DNA of 64,000 nucleotides from Baekduia soli (GCF_007970665.1 NZ_CP042430.1:1674001-1738000); one strand, 5' to 3'; shown: positions 55,521 to 63,580, counted from the stretch's first letter. Program-made: numbers and translations. The notes: generated from the letters alone by a model not told the origin.

Positions 55521-55676
55521 TCCGTACTGCCCGTGGCCGACGTCGAGCGCAGCAAGACGTTCTTCGCGGCGCTCGGGTTCAGCTTCAACCCGCTGTTCAG
55601 CGACGAGGTCGACGCGGTCACCGACGCCGCGCTCGCCGCAGGCGCCACCGACCACGACGACGCCGAGGATCTCGGC
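55521..55676 (+). pseudogene. VOC (glyoxalase-like) family gene with internal deletion
   Basis: LPVADVERSKTFFAALGFSF then NPLFSDE is the start of a VOC-fold protein. It jumps directly to VDAVTDAALAAGATDHDDAE, which belongs near the C-terminus of the same family. About 50 residues are missing and the match stops after EDLG. The true start codon is also gone. A dead gene left by an in-frame internal deletion. Confidence 0.5.
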
Positions 55677-55775
55677 TCAGCCGTAGCGCGCGACCATCCC
55701 GCGGTGCATGACGCGGTCGCCGACCACGCCGGCGTTCTCGCGGGGCGTCGTGGTGACGAGCGCGACCCTCACGCC
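55677..55775 (-). pseudogene. HAD phosphatase-like fragment
   Basis: On the minus strand, AARAAGVRVALVTTTPRENAGVV matches the HAD phosphatase motif II neighbourhood (the hhhT of the ALVTTT segment), then ends at a stop. Only a fragment; no catalytic Asp is present. Confidence 0.3.
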
Positions 55776-55839
55776 GGCCGCCCGTGCCGCCCGATTCGCG
55801 CAGGCGCCGCTGGAACACCTCGGACGTGGTCCGGTGGAG

Positions 55840-55926
55840 GACCGGGTGCCCAGCCCACGGGCAGCCTTCAACGAGGCGTTCGCCACGCACGGCCTGGACT
55901 GGAGCTGGAGCCGTGACGAGTCCGCG
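55840..55926 (+). pseudogene. HAD phosphatase N-terminal fragment, opposite strand to the neighbouring fragment
   Basis: PRAAFNEAFATHGLDWSWSR matches the cap-domain start of CbbY-type HAD phosphatases (AFN.AFA..GLDW.W). It lies on the plus strand, 70 bases from a minus-strand HAD piece, so the original gene seems to have been broken and partly inverted. Confidence 0.35.
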
Positions 55927-55931
55927 GGGGT

Positions 55932-57023
55932 TCAGGTGCGGACAGGATCCGTGCGCTGCGGCGACGCGGGGAGGCGCACCGTGACGCAGAGCCCGCCGGT
56001 GGGCCGCGGGGTCAGGGTCAGGGTCCCGTCGTGGGCCTCGGCGATGCTCCGGACGATCGCCAGGCCGAGGCCGATGCCCGCGTGGTCGGTGCGGGCACGC
56101 TTGCTGCCGCGCTGGAACGGCTCGGTGAGCGTGGCGACCAGGTGCGGGCTGAGCGGCTCGCCGGTGTTCTCCACGGTGAGCGCCATCCCGTCGGCCTGCA
56201 TGCCGGACGTGACCCGGACCGTGCCGCGTTCGGGCAGGTTGTGAACGATCGCGTTGTGCAGGAGGTTGGTCGCCATCTGCAGCAGGAGCGCGGGTGAGCC
56301 GAGCGTGGAGGTCAGGTCGCCGGACGTCTCGATCGTGACCCCGCGCTCCTCGGCGAGCGGCAGCAGCGTCTCGGCGGCCTCCTCGGCGACGAGCGACAGG
56401 TCGACCGGCTCCGTGAGGAAGGAGCGCCGGTCGGCGCGGCTGAGCATGAGCAGCGCCTCGGTGAGATCGATGGCCCGGGTGTTGACGGCGCGGAGGCGGT
56501 CGTCGAGCTCCCCGTTGACGCGGGTCGGGTCGCTGCGGGCCACGTCGAGCAGCGTCTGGGTGATCGCCAGCGGCGTGCGCAGCTCGTGCGAGGCGTTGGC
56601 GGCGAACCGCTGCTGCTCGGCGACGTGGGCCTCGAGGCGCGCGAGCATGGCGTCGAACGCATCGGCGAGCTCGCGGAACTCGTCGCGGCGGCCCGGCAGC
56701 CCGATGCGGTGGGCCAGCGACCCGGTCGCGGCCGTGCGCGTGGCGTCCGTGATGCGGGTCAGCGGGGCGAGCATGCGGCCGGCCAGGAACCACCCTCCCA
56801 GCAGGCCGAACACCAGCAGGAAGAGCAGCACCGCGGCCGCCGTCGGCGCGAAGTTGCGCAGCAGGTCGGCGTGGCTGCGGACCAGGAAGATCACCCCGGG
56901 ATGCGCGCCGCGCGAGAGCGAGAAGTACCCCGCGGCCAGCAGCACGGCCCCGGCGAGCATGAGGAAGCCGGCGTAGCTGAGGGTGAGCTTGAGGCGGACG
57001 CTCAGCCCGGGGGGTCTATCCAC
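55932..57023 (-). CDS. Two-component sensor histidine kinase
   Basis: 363 aa from a GTG that overlaps the regulator gene by 8 bases. Two membrane helices (about 12-33 and 60-85) enclose a short sensor loop, followed by HAMP, HisKA with H146 in NASHELRTPLA, and an ATPase domain (NLLHNAIVHN, GIGLGLAIVRSIAEAHDG). The small sensor loop fits an envelope-stress sensor that detects damage within the membrane. Confidence 0.93.
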   Translation of the reverse strand: MDRPPGLSVRLKLTLSYAGFLMLAGAVLLAAGYFSLSRGAHPGVIFLVRSHADLLRNFAPTAAAVLLFLLVFGLLGGWFLAGRMLAPLTRITDATRTAATGSLAHRIGLPGRRDEFRELADAFDAMLARLEAHVAEQQRFAANASHELRTPLAITQTLLDVARSDPTRVNGELDDRLRAVNTRAIDLTEALLMLSRADRRSFLTEPVDLSLVAEEAAETLLPLAEERGVTIETSGDLTSTLGSPALLLQMATNLLHNAIVHNLPERGTVRVTSGMQADGMALTVENTGEPLSPHLVATLTEPFQRGSKRARTDHAGIGLGLAIVRSIAEAHDGTLTLTPRPTGGLCVTVRLPASPQRTDPVRT

Positions 57024-57699
57024 GCCCGCCCTCCTGGCGCGCGGCGTCGATGCGGTAGCCGGCGCCGGGCACGGTGGCGACGATCCACGGCTCGCCGAGG
57101 CGCTTGCGCAGCCCGGAGACCGTGATGCGCACGGCGTTGGTGAACGGGTCGGCGTTCTCGTCCCACGCGCGCCGCAGCAGCTCCTCGGCGCTGACGACGC
57201 CGCCCTCGGCGGCGACGAGGACCTCGAGCACCGCGAACTGCTTGCGGGTCAGCGCGACGTGGCGCCCGTCGCGGTGGACCTCGCGGCGGAACGGGTCCAC
57301 GCGCAGCCCCGCGATCTCCTGCACCGGCGGCCGGCTGTGGGCGCGCCGGCGATCCAGCGCCCGGAGGCGGAGCACGAGCTCGCGGAGCTCGAACGGCTTG
57401 GTGAGGTAGTCGTCGGCGCCGAGCCCGAAGCCCGAGGCCTTGTCGTCCAGCCGGTCGGCGGCGGTGAGCATGAGGATCGGCAGGCCGCTGCCGGAGGCGA
57501 CGATGTGCTCGGCCACCTCGTCGCCGCTGGGTCCGGGGATGTCGCGGTCCAGGACGGCGATGTCGTAGGCGTTGACGCTCAGGAGTTCCAGCGCGGTGTC
57601 GCCGTCGCCGGCGATGTCGGCCGCGATGGCCTCCAGGCGCAGGCCATCGCGGATGGCCTCCGCCATGTACGGCTCGTCCTCGACGAGCAACACGCGCAT
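57016..57699 (-). CDS. OmpR/PhoB-type response regulator
   Basis: 227 aa. Receiver: acidic pocket DE at 8-9, phosphoacceptor D51 in VLDRDIPG, K101 in LTKPF. Winged-helix output: LTRKQFAVLEVLVAAEGGVV, SGLRKRLGEPWIVATVPGAG then YRID. TAGCAT (57706-57711, minus strand) lies 6 bases before the ATG. First gene of the regulator-kinase operon, divergent from vanY. Confidence 0.95.
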   Translation of the reverse strand: MRVLLVEDEPYMAEAIRDGLRLEAIAADIAGDGDTALELLSVNAYDIAVLDRDIPGPSGDEVAEHIVASGSGLPILMLTAADRLDDKASGFGLGADDYLTKPFELRELVLRLRALDRRRAHSRPPVQEIAGLRVDPFRREVHRDGRHVALTRKQFAVLEVLVAAEGGVVSAEELLRRAWDENADPFTNAVRITVSGLRKRLGEPWIVATVPGAGYRIDAARQEGGRG

Positions 57700-57731
57700 G
57701 CCCGGATGCTAGGGCCGGGACATATCGCCGG

Positions 57732-57751
57732 CGTATGGAACGTCGCATACG
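57732..57751. promoter_or_regulatory. Inverted repeat CGTATG-N8-CATACG, possible response-regulator site
   Basis: A 20-base dyad midway between the divergent regulator and vanY genes. Its size and place suit an OmpR-type operator that would control both, but this is inference. Confidence 0.45.
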
Positions 57752-57784
57752 TGACGGCAACACCGCGCCGCGTTCACTGGCCGC

Positions 57785-58435
57785 GTGACCTACGGCCATC
57801 CAGCACGCACACCGGCCCCCCGGATCCGCCTTCGCCGGACCGGGCTCGCGGGCCTGCTCGTCGTCCTCCTCGCGGCGCTCGTCGCCGCGCTCGGCCACCG
57901 GGAGCCCCCCTCCTCCCCGGCGCGGCCGTCGTCGACCGCCGCGCCCGCCGACGACCATCGGGCCGGCCGCGACGGCGCGCTCGGCGAGGCCGGCGGTGCC
58001 GTCCCCGCCGGCGCGACGGTCTTCGACGGCGGCCTTCCCGGGGTCGCCAACCTCGATCCTGCCCTGTTGGCCGCCGTGCGCCGAGCGGCGACCGATGCGG
58101 CGAACGCCGGCGTCCGGTTCGTCGTCAACGGCGGGTGGCGCTCGCCGGCCTACGAGGACCAGCTCCGCCGCGAGGCGGTCGCGACGTACGGCTCCGAGCA
58201 GGAGGCGGCCAGGTGGGTGGCCACCGGCACGACGTCGGCGCACGTGTCCGGCGACGCCGTCGACCTCGGGCCCGCGGCGGCCACCGCGTGGCTCTCGGCC
58301 CACGGCGCCGCGTACGGGCTGTGCCCGGTCTACGCCAACGAGCCCTGGCACTACGAGCTGCGCCCGCAGGCCGTCGGCGGCGGCTGCCCGGCGATGTACC
58401 CCGACCCGACCCACGATCCGAGGATGCAGCGGTGA
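57785..58435 (+). CDS. VanY-type D-alanyl-D-alanine carboxypeptidase
   Basis: 216 aa from GTG 57785. Membrane anchor LAGLLVVLLAALVAALG, Pro/Ser linker, then a LAS metallopeptidase: NGGWRSPAYEDQLRREAV, SAHVSGDAVDLG with zinc ligands H153 and D160, and EPWHYEL with H189. It trims D-Ala from peptidoglycan stem peptides, lowering vancomycin targets in VanY systems. Divergent from a two-component system, so probably controlled by it. Confidence 0.9.
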   Translation: MTYGHPARTPAPRIRLRRTGLAGLLVVLLAALVAALGHREPPSSPARPSSTAAPADDHRAGRDGALGEAGGAVPAGATVFDGGLPGVANLDPALLAAVRRAATDAANAGVRFVVNGGWRSPAYEDQLRREAVATYGSEQEAARWVATGTTSAHVSGDAVDLGPAAATAWLSAHGAAYGLCPVYANEPWHYELRPQAVGGGCPAMYPDPTHDPRMQR

Positions 58436-58672
58436 CCAAGGGCGAGTCCACGTGCAGGATCGACGTGAGCCCCGCGGTCTGGAAGAAGGCCACCGACGCG
58501 GGCAAGGCCCTGACGCCACCCGCCGGCGCGGAGCACTGGGCCGTCGTAATCCCCGCCGAGGCGTGGGCCGGCGGCATCGCCGCGGCGATCCTGATCGGCG
58601 CGGTTCGCCGGCCTGCTGCCCGCCGTCCGCGCGTCGCGCATGCCGCCCACCTTGGCGCTGCGCAGGGCGTGA
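58432..58672 (+). pseudogene. C-terminal remnant of a FtsX/MacB-type ABC permease, frameshifted
   Basis: The frame opening with a GTGA overlap reads VTKGESTCRIDVSPAVWKKA and then AVVIPAEAWAGGIAAAILIG. After a one-base shift near 58602 it continues as FAGLLPAVRASRMPPTLALR to a TGA at 58670. The last 40 residues are the highly typical end of FtsX-like permeases (GLLPAVRASRMxPTLALR). The rest of the permease and its ATPase are absent. A lost export system beside the two-component pair. Confidence 0.5.
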
Positions 58673-58678
58673 GCGGAG

Positions 58679-60217
58679 CTACTGCGTCCTGGCCGGCTCG
58701 CCCCAGAAGCGGTCGGCGGCCGCGCCGACGATCGCCGGGCACGGGCCGGCCGGGTCGCGCCGGGTCACCGTCTGCGTGTGCGGCACGGGATCGGGGTGCT
58801 CGGTCCAGTCGTGGCGCAGCCGGATCTCGGCGCGCCGCAGCCACGGGTAGATGAGCTGGGCCTTGGCGCGCGTGGATCGCGCCGCGGCGATCCGCTCGCG
58901 GTCGCGCTCGGGGACGCGGCCGAGCTCCTCGGGGTCGGCGGTGAACGTGTCCACGACGGGCTGCTCGAGGTCGTTGCCCGTGAGCTCCTCCTCGGTCTCG
59001 ACGCCGTCCGTGCCCACCTTGCGCCTGAGCGGGTACTTCTCGCCGCGGCCGACGGAAGCCGCGCCCTCGGCGACGCCGAGCGTCCGGAACCGCATCAGGT
59101 CGGGCCGGGCCCGCGCGCGCACGATCGCCATCGCGGCGTCGGCGCGCTTCTGCGACAGCGCCCGGTTGCCCGGGAACGAGCCGTCGGGCCGCGGGTCCTG
59201 CGGTCCCTCGGGCGACGCGTAGCCGTCGACGCCCAGCACGCGGTACCCGGCGCCGGCCAGCTGGTCGAGGCGGTGCAGCTCCTCGGCGGAGCGGTCGAGC
59301 TCGGGCGCGTCGCTGCGGTAGGGGAAGTACACGAACACGGACGCGGGGTCGTGGTGCTCGATGTCGGGGGGCTGGAGCATCACCGTCTCCTGCACGTCAC
59401 GCTCGCGCTCGCACGTGTACTCCCAGGTGATGTCGACCGTCCTGGGCTGGCAGGTGTGCTTCGGCACGGGGTCCAGGGGGATCTCGATCTTGATGCCGCC
59501 GTGGACCTCGGGGCGCCTGGTGTCGTCGCCGAGGTTCGACCCGCCGATGTCGCCCTTGACGGACACGGACCCGATGCGCAGGGTCACGCCGCTGTCGAAC
59601 CCCGGGACGCCGTTGCGGTTGACCGTGACCGACACGTCGCCGGTGACCCTCCACGAGCCCGACGCCGCGACGTCGACCTTCACGAACGGCTTGAGCTCGG
59701 CGCCCTCCACGGCGTCGATCACCCGCTGCATGCTGCCCCCACCGACGAGCTCCTTGCCGATCCTCTGCAGGACCTGCTCGGCGGCGCCCTGCGGGTCGGC
59801 GCCGACGTCGATGCTGCCCTTGGTCCCCTCGCACCAGGAGACGCGCATCCACACGCGCTCCTTGTCGCCGTGGAACGTGACCTTCGGCGCGCCGGGGTCG
59901 GTGACCCTGCGGGCCTTGACCCTGCGCGTGACGCGGTAGCGCGCGCCGTCGTCGAGCGTGACGAGCACCTGGTGGTCGCCCGCGGGCTGGGTCGAGACGA
60001 CCGTCGGCGCGGCGGGCGGGGCGGGCGCCGGCGTGGGGTCGCGCGCCAGGACGCTGCGCACCGGCGCCGGCCGGCGCGCGAGGCCGGCCACCACGGCATT
60101 CCCCGCGCTGCGCTGCAGCGCCAGGATCCGCGCGGCCGGCGCGACGCGCTCGGGGGCCGCAGCGGCACGCTGCGCCGGCCCCGCCTCCCGCACGTCGTCA
60201 CGATGCGCCCGGACCAC
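58679..60217 (-). CDS. OmpA-like protein with eCIS-type N-terminal motif
   Basis: Up to 512 aa from GTG 60217 (GTG 60193 is an alternative). About residue 33 lies ILALQRSAGNAVVAGLARR, the LQR-x-AGN-x-AV signature found near the N-terminus of proteins linked to extracellular contractile injection systems. A Pro linker leads to two beta-rich regions, then VFVYFPYRSDAPELDRSAEE, VDGYASPEGP and NRALSQKRADA, the OmpA/MotB-like peptidoglycan-binding pattern. No signal peptide is seen, which fits cargo or toxin loading rather than Sec export. No injection-system genes are in the window. Confidence 0.6.
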   Translation of the reverse strand: MVRAHRDDVREAGPAQRAAAAPERVAPAARILALQRSAGNAVVAGLARRPAPVRSVLARDPTPAPAPPAAPTVVSTQPAGDHQVLVTLDDGARYRVTRRVKARRVTDPGAPKVTFHGDKERVWMRVSWCEGTKGSIDVGADPQGAAEQVLQRIGKELVGGGSMQRVIDAVEGAELKPFVKVDVAASGSWRVTGDVSVTVNRNGVPGFDSGVTLRIGSVSVKGDIGGSNLGDDTRRPEVHGGIKIEIPLDPVPKHTCQPRTVDITWEYTCERERDVQETVMLQPPDIEHHDPASVFVYFPYRSDAPELDRSAEELHRLDQLAGAGYRVLGVDGYASPEGPQDPRPDGSFPGNRALSQKRADAAMAIVRARARPDLMRFRTLGVAEGAASVGRGEKYPLRRKVGTDGVETEEELTGNDLEQPVVDTFTADPEELGRVPERDRERIAAARSTRAKAQLIYPWLRRAEIRLRHDWTEHPDPVPHTQTVTRRDPAGPCPAIVGAAADRFWGEPARTQ

Positions 60218-60273
60218 GACGCCACATAAGCACCCGGGTCCGGGCCGGTCAACCGCGCGCGGAGGCCGTGACG

Positions 60274-60834
60274 TCACCCGCCTGCGCCGGCGTCCTCGCG
60301 CATGAGCAGCAGGTCGATCTCCACGTCGACCTCCCAGCCCACCGCCTCGCCGCCGCCGGGCAGCTCGGCCTGCCAGTCCATGCCGAAGTCGCGGCGGTCG
60401 ACCGTCGTGCGCAGCTCGAGCCCCGCGACCTCCCCGAAGGCGGCCTGCCGCGGCGCGGCGTGGCGACCGCGGGCGCGGACCGGTCGCGTGATGCCCTTGA
60501 TCGTGAGCTCGCCGTCGACCTCGGCGCGGCCGTCGCCGGCCAGGCGGATCGCCGTCGAGCGGAATGCGATCTCGGGGTGGTGCTCGGCGTCGAAGAACGC
60601 GGGCCCGAGCACGCTCGCGCGCATCGCGGCGGGCTCGACCACCGAGATGGAGCCGACGCGGGCGGTGCCCTCGAGCGACAGGCCGTCGTCGTCGGCGCAC
60701 AACGTCGCCGCGACGTCGGGCACCGTGCCGCGGTAGCGGAAGACGCCCGAGTGGCGCACCGAGAAGGCGAAGGTCGAGGGCTCCGGCCGGGCGCGGTAGG
60801 TGCCGGAGAAGGGCTGGACGGCGACGTCGGACAT
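60274..60834 (-). CDS. YceI family lipid-binding protein
   Basis: 186 aa from ATG 60834 with AGGAG 5 bases upstream. YceI lipocalin-like barrel: FSGTYRARPEPSTFAFSVRH, VSIxGxxxxxxx-type body with GTARVGSISVVEPAAMRASV, FFDAEHHPEIAFRSTAIRL and VDGELTIKGITRPVRARG. Binds isoprenoid or other lipids in characterised members. It follows the ECF41 sigma gene after 67 bases on the same strand and probably is in its regulon. Confidence 0.9.
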   Translation of the reverse strand: MSDVAVQPFSGTYRARPEPSTFAFSVRHSGVFRYRGTVPDVAATLCADDDGLSLEGTARVGSISVVEPAAMRASVLGPAFFDAEHHPEIAFRSTAIRLAGDGRAEVDGELTIKGITRPVRARGRHAAPRQAAFGEVAGLELRTTVDRRDFGMDWQAELPGGGEAVGWEVDVEIDLLLMREDAGAGG

Positions 60835-60901
60835 GACGCTCCTGTCGGTCGTGGGGGTGGGGCCGCAGGTCTGACAGCGCAGCCCGCCGTGCCGTGACAG
60901 C

Positions 60902-61894
60902 TCAGAGGTGGCCGAGCTTGTCCGGGTTGCGCACGATGCGCACGGCCTGGATCCGGCCCCCGACGACGTCGACGGTGAGCACGCTCCAGACCCGGAGGCC
61001 GGCCGGCGGCGGAGCGTCCGCCGGGCGCGCCGGGGGCTGGAGCGCCCCGGCGTCACCGGCCTTCAGGCGGGCCAGCGCCTGCTCGACCGCCCGCTGCTCG
61101 GCCTCCCCGAACGGCGGCTCGGCCGGGCCGCGCACGAGCCGGCCGGGCTGGCCGTTGACCCGCACCGGCCGCGTCTCGAATGCGCCCGACGACATGCGCA
61201 CCTGGAGCACGCCGGCGACGAAGCGGGCGATGAGCGCTGCGCCGACGAGCGGCTCCTGCGGCGCCATCGCCCGGCCGCCGCCGTCGGCGTACAGGACGGC
61301 GTCCTGCGCGAGGAGGCCCTCCAGCGCCTTCAGGTCGCCGCGCTCGGCGGCGGCGAGGAAGCGGTCGAGCAGTGCGTCGCGGGCGGCCTCGTCGGCGTCG
61401 AAGCGCGGGCGGCCGGCCTCCAGGTGCCGGCGTGCCCGCGTCACGAGCTGGCGCGCGTTGACCTCGCTGCGCTCGACGACGGCGGCGATCTCGGCGTAGT
61501 CGTAGCCGAACACCTCGCGCAGGAGGTAGGCCGCGCGCTCGACCGGGGTCAGGCGTTCCAGGACGACCAGGAGGGCCAGCGAGAGCGAGTCGGCGAGCTC
61601 GGCGCGCGCGCCCGGGCCGGGCGCCGGGTCCTCGAGCAGCGGCTCGGGCAGCCACGGGCCCACGTAGGCCTCGCGGCGGGCGCGGGACGACTTCAGGACG
61701 TTGATGGCCATGCGCGTGACCACCGTCGTGATCCAGGCGGCGGGTTCGACGATCGCCTCCTCCTGGCGCGTCAGGCGCAGGAGCGCCTCCTGCACCACGT
61801 CCTCGGCCTCGGCGACGCTGCCGAGCATCCGGTAGGCCACGCCGAAGCCGTGGCGGCGCAGCGCCTCGAGCTCGTCATCCGTCGTCGCGTGCAT
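60902..61894 (-). CDS. ECF41-type sigma factor with SnoaL-like C-terminal extension
   Basis: 330 aa from ATG 61894, with GGAGG just upstream. Sigma regions 2 (FGVAYRMLGSVAEAEDVVQE) and 4 (LTPVERAAYLLREVFGYDYA then EVNARQLVTRARRHL), then a 130-residue SnoaL-like domain. WLPEPL (81-86) and DGGG (205-208) are the group hallmarks; the extension acts as a built-in regulator in this group. No anti-sigma gene is adjacent, as expected for ECF41. Confidence 0.92.
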   Translation of the reverse strand: MHATTDDELEALRRHGFGVAYRMLGSVAEAEDVVQEALLRLTRQEEAIVEPAAWITTVVTRMAINVLKSSRARREAYVGPWLPEPLLEDPAPGPGARAELADSLSLALLVVLERLTPVERAAYLLREVFGYDYAEIAAVVERSEVNARQLVTRARRHLEAGRPRFDADEAARDALLDRFLAAAERGDLKALEGLLAQDAVLYADGGGRAMAPQEPLVGAALIARFVAGVLQVRMSSGAFETRPVRVNGQPGRLVRGPAEPPFGEAEQRAVEQALARLKAGDAGALQPPARPADAPPPAGLRVWSVLTVDVVGGRIQAVRIVRNPDKLGHL

Positions 61895-62025
61895 GGGTCC
61901 CTCCGCATGGAATCGTCGTCTCGTCCCCCTGACAAGGCGGAGGCCCCGGCGGTGACACCCGAACCTCCGGCCGGCGGCCCTGCGATGCAGCAGGAGATGC
62001 GATCGCATCCCCCGGGGCGGTGAAC

Positions 62026-62050
62026 GCAACAACGATCGTTAGGATGTTGC
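62026..62050. promoter_or_regulatory. Operator and -10 of the CadC-like gene
   Basis: GCAACA (62026-62031) and TGTTGC (62045-62050) form an inverted repeat. TAGGAT (62040-62045), 6 bases before ATG 62052, falls inside it, so a bound repressor would cover the leaderless promoter directly. Confidence 0.5.
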
Positions 62051-62051
62051 G

Positions 62052-62402
62052 ATGTCCGGCGACCGCTGCGAGCTGCTGTGCCTCGACCTGCCCAAGGCCG
62101 AGGCGATCCGCGCCGGGCTCCCGGCCCCCGGGGCCCTGACGGGCCCGGCGGCCCGGATGCGGGCCCTGGCCGACCCCACGCGGCTGGTGATCGCCGTCGC
62201 GCTGGCGGCGAGCGACGAGCTGTGCGTCTGCGATCTCGCCTGGGTGACCGGCAAGGCGGACAACCTGGTCTCCCATCACGTCCGGGCGCTGCGCGCCGCC
62301 GGCCTGGCCTCGTCGCGTCGCGAGGGCAAGATGGTGCTCTACGCCCTGACCGAGCCCGGCCGCGACCTCCTGCGCGCGGCCACCGTGGGGGCGCCGGCGT
62401 GA
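62052..62402 (+). CDS. ArsR/SmtB metal-sensing repressor, CadC-like
   Basis: 116 aa. C6, C10, C58 and C60 (the last two in ELCVCDLA) sit at almost the same positions as the four cysteines of the Staphylococcus CadC Cd/Pb site. Winged helix: MRALADPTRLVIAVALAASD and SHHVRALRAAGLASSRREGK. Likely represses the downstream transporter until Cd, Pb or Zn is bound. Overlaps the transporter start by GTGA. Confidence 0.9.
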   Translation: MSGDRCELLCLDLPKAEAIRAGLPAPGALTGPAARMRALADPTRLVIAVALAASDELCVCDLAWVTGKADNLVSHHVRALRAAGLASSRREGKMVLYALTEPGRDLLRAATVGAPA

Positions 62403-63097
62403 GCACGGTCGGGCTGCCGCTGGCCTCCGGTCCCGACCGGGCCACCGTCGAGGCGCTGGCCCGCCGGGCCCGGCTGCTCTCCTGGCTGTCGCTGGTGTGG
62501 ATGACGGTCGAGGGGGCCGTCGCGCTGGCCGCCGGCATCGTCGCGGGATCGATCGCTCTCGTCGGCTTCGGCCTGGACTCGGCCATCGAGGGCTTCGCGT
62601 CGGTGATCATCATCTGGCGCTTCACCGGCCACCGCATCCACTCCGCCGCCGCCGAGGATCGTGCCCAGAAGCTCGTCGCCGTCCAGTTCTTCCTGCTGGC
62701 GCCGTACGTCGGCGTCGAGTCCGTCCGCGCCCTCGCCGGCGGACGGCACGCCGACCACACGCTGGCCGGGATCCTGCTGGCCTGGGGCTCCATCGTGGCC
62801 ATGCCGATGCTCGGGATCGCCAAGCAGCGCATCGCCGAGCAGCTCGGGTCGGCGGCGACCAAGGGCGAAGGACGCCAGAACATGCTGTGCGCCTACCTGG
62901 CCGGCGCGCTGCTGGTGGGGCTGCTCGGCAACACCTGGTTCGGCGCGTGGTGGCTGGATCCCGCGGTCGGGCTGCTCATCGCCGCGCTCGCGGTCAAGGA
63001 GGGGCGCGAGGCCTGGCGGGGCGAGGGCTGCTGCGTCGCCGTGCCCCCCGGCGCCGGGCCTGCGCCGGACACGTGCGACCACGCGGGCTGCGCCTGA
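62399..63097 (+). CDS. Cation diffusion facilitator-type metal transporter
   Basis: 232 aa with six membrane helices. GSIALVGFGLDSAIEGFASV is the CDF first-repeat block with D in the LDSAIEG segment. Later helices (AGILLAWGSIVAMPMLGIAK, LDPAVGLLIAALAVKEG) and a cysteine tail (ECCCV-like GCCVAV, then CDHAGC) suggest Zn/Cd binding at the end. Coupled to the CadC-like repressor, so a metal-induced exporter. Confidence 0.85.
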   Translation: MSTVGLPLASGPDRATVEALARRARLLSWLSLVWMTVEGAVALAAGIVAGSIALVGFGLDSAIEGFASVIIIWRFTGHRIHSAAAEDRAQKLVAVQFFLLAPYVGVESVRALAGGRHADHTLAGILLAWGSIVAMPMLGIAKQRIAEQLGSAATKGEGRQNMLCAYLAGALLVGLLGNTWFGAWWLDPAVGLLIAALAVKEGREAWRGEGCCVAVPPGAGPAPDTCDHAGCA

Positions 63098-63103
63098 CGC
63101 CGC

Positions 63104-63580
63104 ATGGTGACGCTGCGCCCGCTGAGCGAGTCGGACCGGCGGGCGGCCTACTCCCTGCGCGTGGCGCCGGGCCAGGAGCGCTTCGTCAGCGGCGTGGCCG
63201 AGTCGGTGCGCGAGGCCGCCGATCACCCCGGCGCCCACGCGCTGTGCTGGGTGGTCCACGACGGGGACACGCCGGTGGGATTCGTCATGGTCGCCGACGA
63301 GGTCGACGGGCCCGACTACCTCCCGCACTACCTGTGGAAGCTCCTCATCGACGAGCGCCATCAGCGCAAGGGCCACGGGACCGCCGTGCTGGACCTGGTC
63401 GTCGCCTACTTCCGGGGCCGCCCCGGCGTCGAGACCCTGACCACGAAGGCGCGGCTGGGGGACGGCGACCCGGTCGCCTTCTACGAGCGCTACGGCTTCG
63501 AGCGCGCCGGCGAGGCCGTCGACGGCGAGGTGCTGCTGCGGCTGCGGCTCGCCTCTCAGCCGATCCACAGGGTCCGTTGA
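63104..63580 (+). CDS. GNAT acetyltransferase (PaiA/SpeG-like)
   Basis: 158 aa. VGFVMVADEVDGPDYLPHYL, LLIDERHQRKGHGTAVLDLV (acetyl-CoA loop RKGHGT) and FYERYGFERAGEAVDGEVLL are the GNAT blocks, in the form seen in spermidine/polyamine acetyltransferases. Starts 6 bases after the CDF stop, so it is likely in the same message. Substrate not certain. Confidence 0.85.
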   Translation: MVTLRPLSESDRRAAYSLRVAPGQERFVSGVAESVREAADHPGAHALCWVVHDGDTPVGFVMVADEVDGPDYLPHYLWKLLIDERHQRKGHGTAVLDLVVAYFRGRPGVETLTTKARLGDGDPVAFYERYGFERAGEAVDGEVLLRLRLASQPIHRVR

